Part shown: one piece after another, positions 60,901-64,000 of the stretch
Numbering within the stretch: the stretch's first letter is position 1
Layout: each line of letters starts with the position of its first letter
Assembly: GCA_013396655.1 (NCBI GenBank)
Contig: WBMV01002673.1
Location: forward strand, 1,179,637-1,243,636
Source of the DNA: Campylorhamphus procurvoides
Lineage: Eukaryota; Chordata; Aves; Passeriformes; Dendrocolaptidae
DNA: 64,000 nt
Reading direction: 5' to 3'
The notes under the pieces: model-generated
Database searches by the model: none
The model's input: only the letters and a program-made list of their open reading frames with translations
Told to the model about the DNA's origin: nothing
Translations under genes and position numbers: made by a program

Positions 60901-63900
60901 GTGTTTCCAGGCATACTGTAAGAAGGCTTTCTGAAAATGAACCACGGAAAGTAACTTTCAAATTATTCAAGCCAGTATTTTTGTTGCCATCCTTGGGCAA
61001 TCTTAGGACTGACCTGTTAATATCCTCAGTATTACTGTAGCATTCAGTAGCTACAGACTGAGGTATTTAAGAGTTGATATAGAAATTGTCATAATTCCAT
61101 CTTAACTCAAGGCTGTAGAGAGGAAGCCAAGACATTTCAGAAGAATGGGATTTCTGAAGGGCAAGCTGCTAAAAGCTAATGAATTGAAATGTAAGGTAAC
61201 ACATTTTGCAGACACAAGGGAACATGACATAATGCAGTTGAGAAGCTATCATAATGCAGTGATGAAGGACAAATTGGTAACTAGATGAGTTAAATTAGGT
61301 GATGAGGTGAACTGGCAGCACACAATGAGTGAATTGAGTTGTTTAAACCTTATGCTTTCCTTGCCAAATTCTACAATTATATGTTTTTGAAGTGGGGAAA
61401 AGAACACAGCATTGACATTACAATTCCCACTTTCAAAGGCTCCAGCAATTTTACTTAATTAAATCTTGGAGCCCTGGGAATGGAGTTAACCTTGACTTTA
61501 CCCAGATGACTGCTCAACCCTGGTGTACCCCCAGGAGGTTTTTATAGTTTATTTATCATAGTAAAGTTCTAGTTCAGAATGGCTTATAGTAAATATCTAG
61601 TTGCATACGGAATATGCTTTGAGTTTATATGTATGTACTTGATATATATTTACACTACTTACCATATGTATGGAGCTGACATAAGCAGGTTTTAGGTGAG
61701 TAATTGATGGTCACAGGCTCTACTAATGCTCAGTCAAATGGCCCACTGAAATGGCAATAAACAGCATTTTAAATGCCTATAAACTGCTTAGAATCTGTAT
61801 AAATAAATTCTTCAAACAGGATATAGCCCCTTTCAGTTCTATCATGACTGGTTACTCCTTTTATCAGACTTAGCTCTAGTAACAACAGTAGCAATCAGAC
61901 ACCTTTAAGCTGGAACTAATATAAATGGTGCCTAGAATATTTGCAAAAAATAACTCTGAATCATGCTATGTCTCCCTGCAAGTTATTCTATCATTAGCAC
62001 AATTTTTTTAATTTTTTTTTAAACTGGAAGAATCTGTTGCTTTCATTGTTATGGTCTAGATACAGGGGACAGACTGGAATAAGTCCTCTCAGGATGAGAG
62101 AGCTCAGGATCTGAAACAGAATGGGAACATGTCTCTTCCTGATAAGGACTTCATTTCTTTATTACCCACCAGAGCACTGCCCTTTCCTGCTCACAGTCAG
62201 TGACCAGCCTCAAGTACCCAGTGACCACAAGTCAAACTTCAGAACAGGGAGGGCAACTCTTCCCCTCCCACTGCCAGGAAGGAGTCTCTTGAATCTGTAT
62301 TTCTGAGCATTCTGTGTTCACTCCCAAGATTTCCTCCAGAACTGTGATGGTTAGAAATCTCTTTAAAATGAGAGCACTGGCTCCTCCTAAGTTGATTCCA
62401 GATAGGGAGGCATTAAGACAGATAAAATTGTTTAGAAATACAAGTTTGATCATAAACAACACTGGTCCTCCATACTCTTTCCAGTATTTCTGCAGCCAGG
62501 GAGTACAACGTCATGAGAGTCTTGAGATGCCAGGAGCTGTCATCCTCCAGCCTTGCTCTAGTCCCCTTTCATTATCGAAACATTACATGCCTTAAAGAAA
62601 CAGGATGGAGCTAACCTACTGGAAAGCTGCTGTCTTCCCTGCCTTTCTCACTGCCTTTTGCTAAAATATCACAGTTTTGACTTGTGGTTTTTTACTCAAA
62701 ACTCCAGTGCCTTTAGCCCTACAAATAGCATTTTGACTCCCAGAAATCCTAAAAGTTGCTACAGGGGTGCCCTGAGCAGATTCTTCAACTGTCTGAGCAA
62801 TCCCCCAGAATAGTAAAGGGCATGTGATACTTCTGATTACTTTGAACCTGCTGGCAATATCCTGCAGTAATGCTTAGATTAATTCAGCATCTGAGAAGGC
62901 AGAAAAGACTCCCTAATCTGCACAGTGAAGAGATGCACTGTAAGCAACTGGCCTTCTTGTGGTATTTGATGGGCTGTTTCCATCTGGCTGGGCTATTTCA
63001 CAGCATACTGCTCTGAGCTTTGTAGCGCTTTAGACTTATTCACAAATGCACTGCAGTATTTAGAGCTATTTCTTGCACGAGTGAGTCATTGCTGGATGGC
63101 CATCCATTAAAACCTCCACTGGGACAGAAACAGCAGACATCTGTCTGCACTGGAACTGAAGGTGTGACATGTAAAAGCACCCAAGTTCCTGCTGCTTAGC
63201 GAGTGTGCCTGCCAATAGCAGTAAAGCTACAGACCTCAGCTCAAAAACCCACTGAGGAGCTTTGGGATTCATCTGGTAGCCAGCGTGCTTGCAGGTGTGT
63301 CACTGCTGTCAGCGGGTGAGAAGCCGTGATGGGCAGATCTCTACACACTGCTCTGGGGAATGTGCAGCCTTTGTGTGTGCTGAGGCAGCATTTGCCTTAA
63401 ATTAAGGGAAGAAACTGAAAGATGAAAGATACAAGGCTTTCTTAAATGAAAGCCTCTAGGAGCTAACTATGGGCTAGCTAAATGCAGATGGTCAAAAATG
63501 TAGTTTATGTGAACAACACAGACCACATAAGCCTAAAAAAAAGCCAAATTGGGAAATCTTTTGAGAAAAAGCAACCTTTTTTTAGCATACTCTGACCCAC
63601 ACAACTTGGGACTGGGTCAGCAATGTCCCAAGAATAGGAGTTCACTGTATTCTTGTACATTTGGTTCCTGTCCCAGCAAGTTTGGAGAGAGGTGTGAAAA
63701 TGAAAACTGGCTGTGCTGAAACATAACCATGCTTCTCTGATCATCAAGGAAGTTCAGCTCAGGTTTCAACCAGCAGCTTGTGGTTTGGCATGAAAGAGAC
63801 TATTCTAGTTCATAGCAGGATGTAAACACCCTGGGTGAGCATTACTCTTCTTTGGGAGACCTCTGGCCACCTGCTCGAGCATTCATCCTTGCTCCAAGCT

Positions 63901-64000
63901 CATTACAAGTGCCCTGGGATTTGGTGAGGAGGAGTAGCAATAAATACATGTCTTGTTCACTGTTTAAGATAGCCTTGAATCTTTGCTATACATGCCAGGA
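58000..64000. other. Gene-free stretch to window end
   Basis: Unique, A+T-leaning sequence with short overlapping open frames and no recognised gene or interspersed repeat. Opposite-strand donor signals sit close together at 61660-61700 (minus: catatg followed by gtaagt; plus: ttttag followed by gtgagt), with no good acceptors paired to them. A donor (ccctg followed by gtaagt) is also isolated at 60025. Confidence 0.5.

Noticed and set aside
1..64000. CRISPR arrays, bacterial operons, prophage, or an exotic defence system
   Set aside because: No regularly spaced repeats, no bacterial-type gene packing and no recognisable effector proteins. The sequence has vertebrate character throughout.

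Overview
This window looks like non-coding DNA from a vertebrate nuclear genome, most probably a bird or another sauropsid. Three things point there. There are recognisable relics of CR1, the dominant LINE of birds, at position 1 and, less certainly, near 32,000. Interspersed repeats are otherwise very sparse across 64 kb. The base composition is A+T-leaning, with few CpGs and only scattered simple repeats. No open reading frame resembles a known protein family. The longest frames (about 110-140 codons) are what chance gives at this composition, and they sit on both strands without any operon-like order. I see no bacterial, phage or organellar features, no tRNA or rRNA, no CRISPR array, and no retroviral or transposase gene.

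Layout. The left end holds the tail of a reverse-oriented CR1. 0.07-16 kb is unique sequence with two candidate regulatory clusters: an RFX X-box with homeodomain and forkhead words at 6.05-6.16 kb, and an octamer/SOX-like cluster at 9.50-9.58 kb. 14-25 kb contains two juxtaposed acceptor-donor signals (14.13 and 20.32 kb) and a diverged 25-bp tandem duplication (21.4 kb). 28-36 kb is the most G+C-rich part. It contains a near-consensus CTCF motif on the minus strand at 31.03 kb and a second good one on the plus strand at 35.61 kb, a divergent pair about 4.6 kb apart, with a degraded CR1-like patch between them. 36-48 kb is unique sequence with short tandem duplications. 48-58 kb adds a (TA)n microsatellite, two weaker minus-strand CTCF-like motifs and an exact 20-bp repeat whose copies lie 624 bp apart (57.30 and 57.93 kb). 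58-64 kb shows nothing distinctive.

The window could be intergenic or lie inside large introns. Several short segments have a good acceptor, an open frame and a good donor. The best are plus 15961-16013, 31030-31101 and 46339-46435, and minus 28954-29034, 24053-24153 and 36740-36832. A minus-strand ATG-initiated segment at 57501-57716 ends at a strong donor. None has a protein I recognise, they do not form one phase-compatible chain, and pseudo-exons of this kind are common by chance, so they are given low confidence. I found no convincing new biological system. The items most worth a second look are the divergent CTCF pair, the 20-bp repeat, the candidate enhancers and the better exon-like segments.
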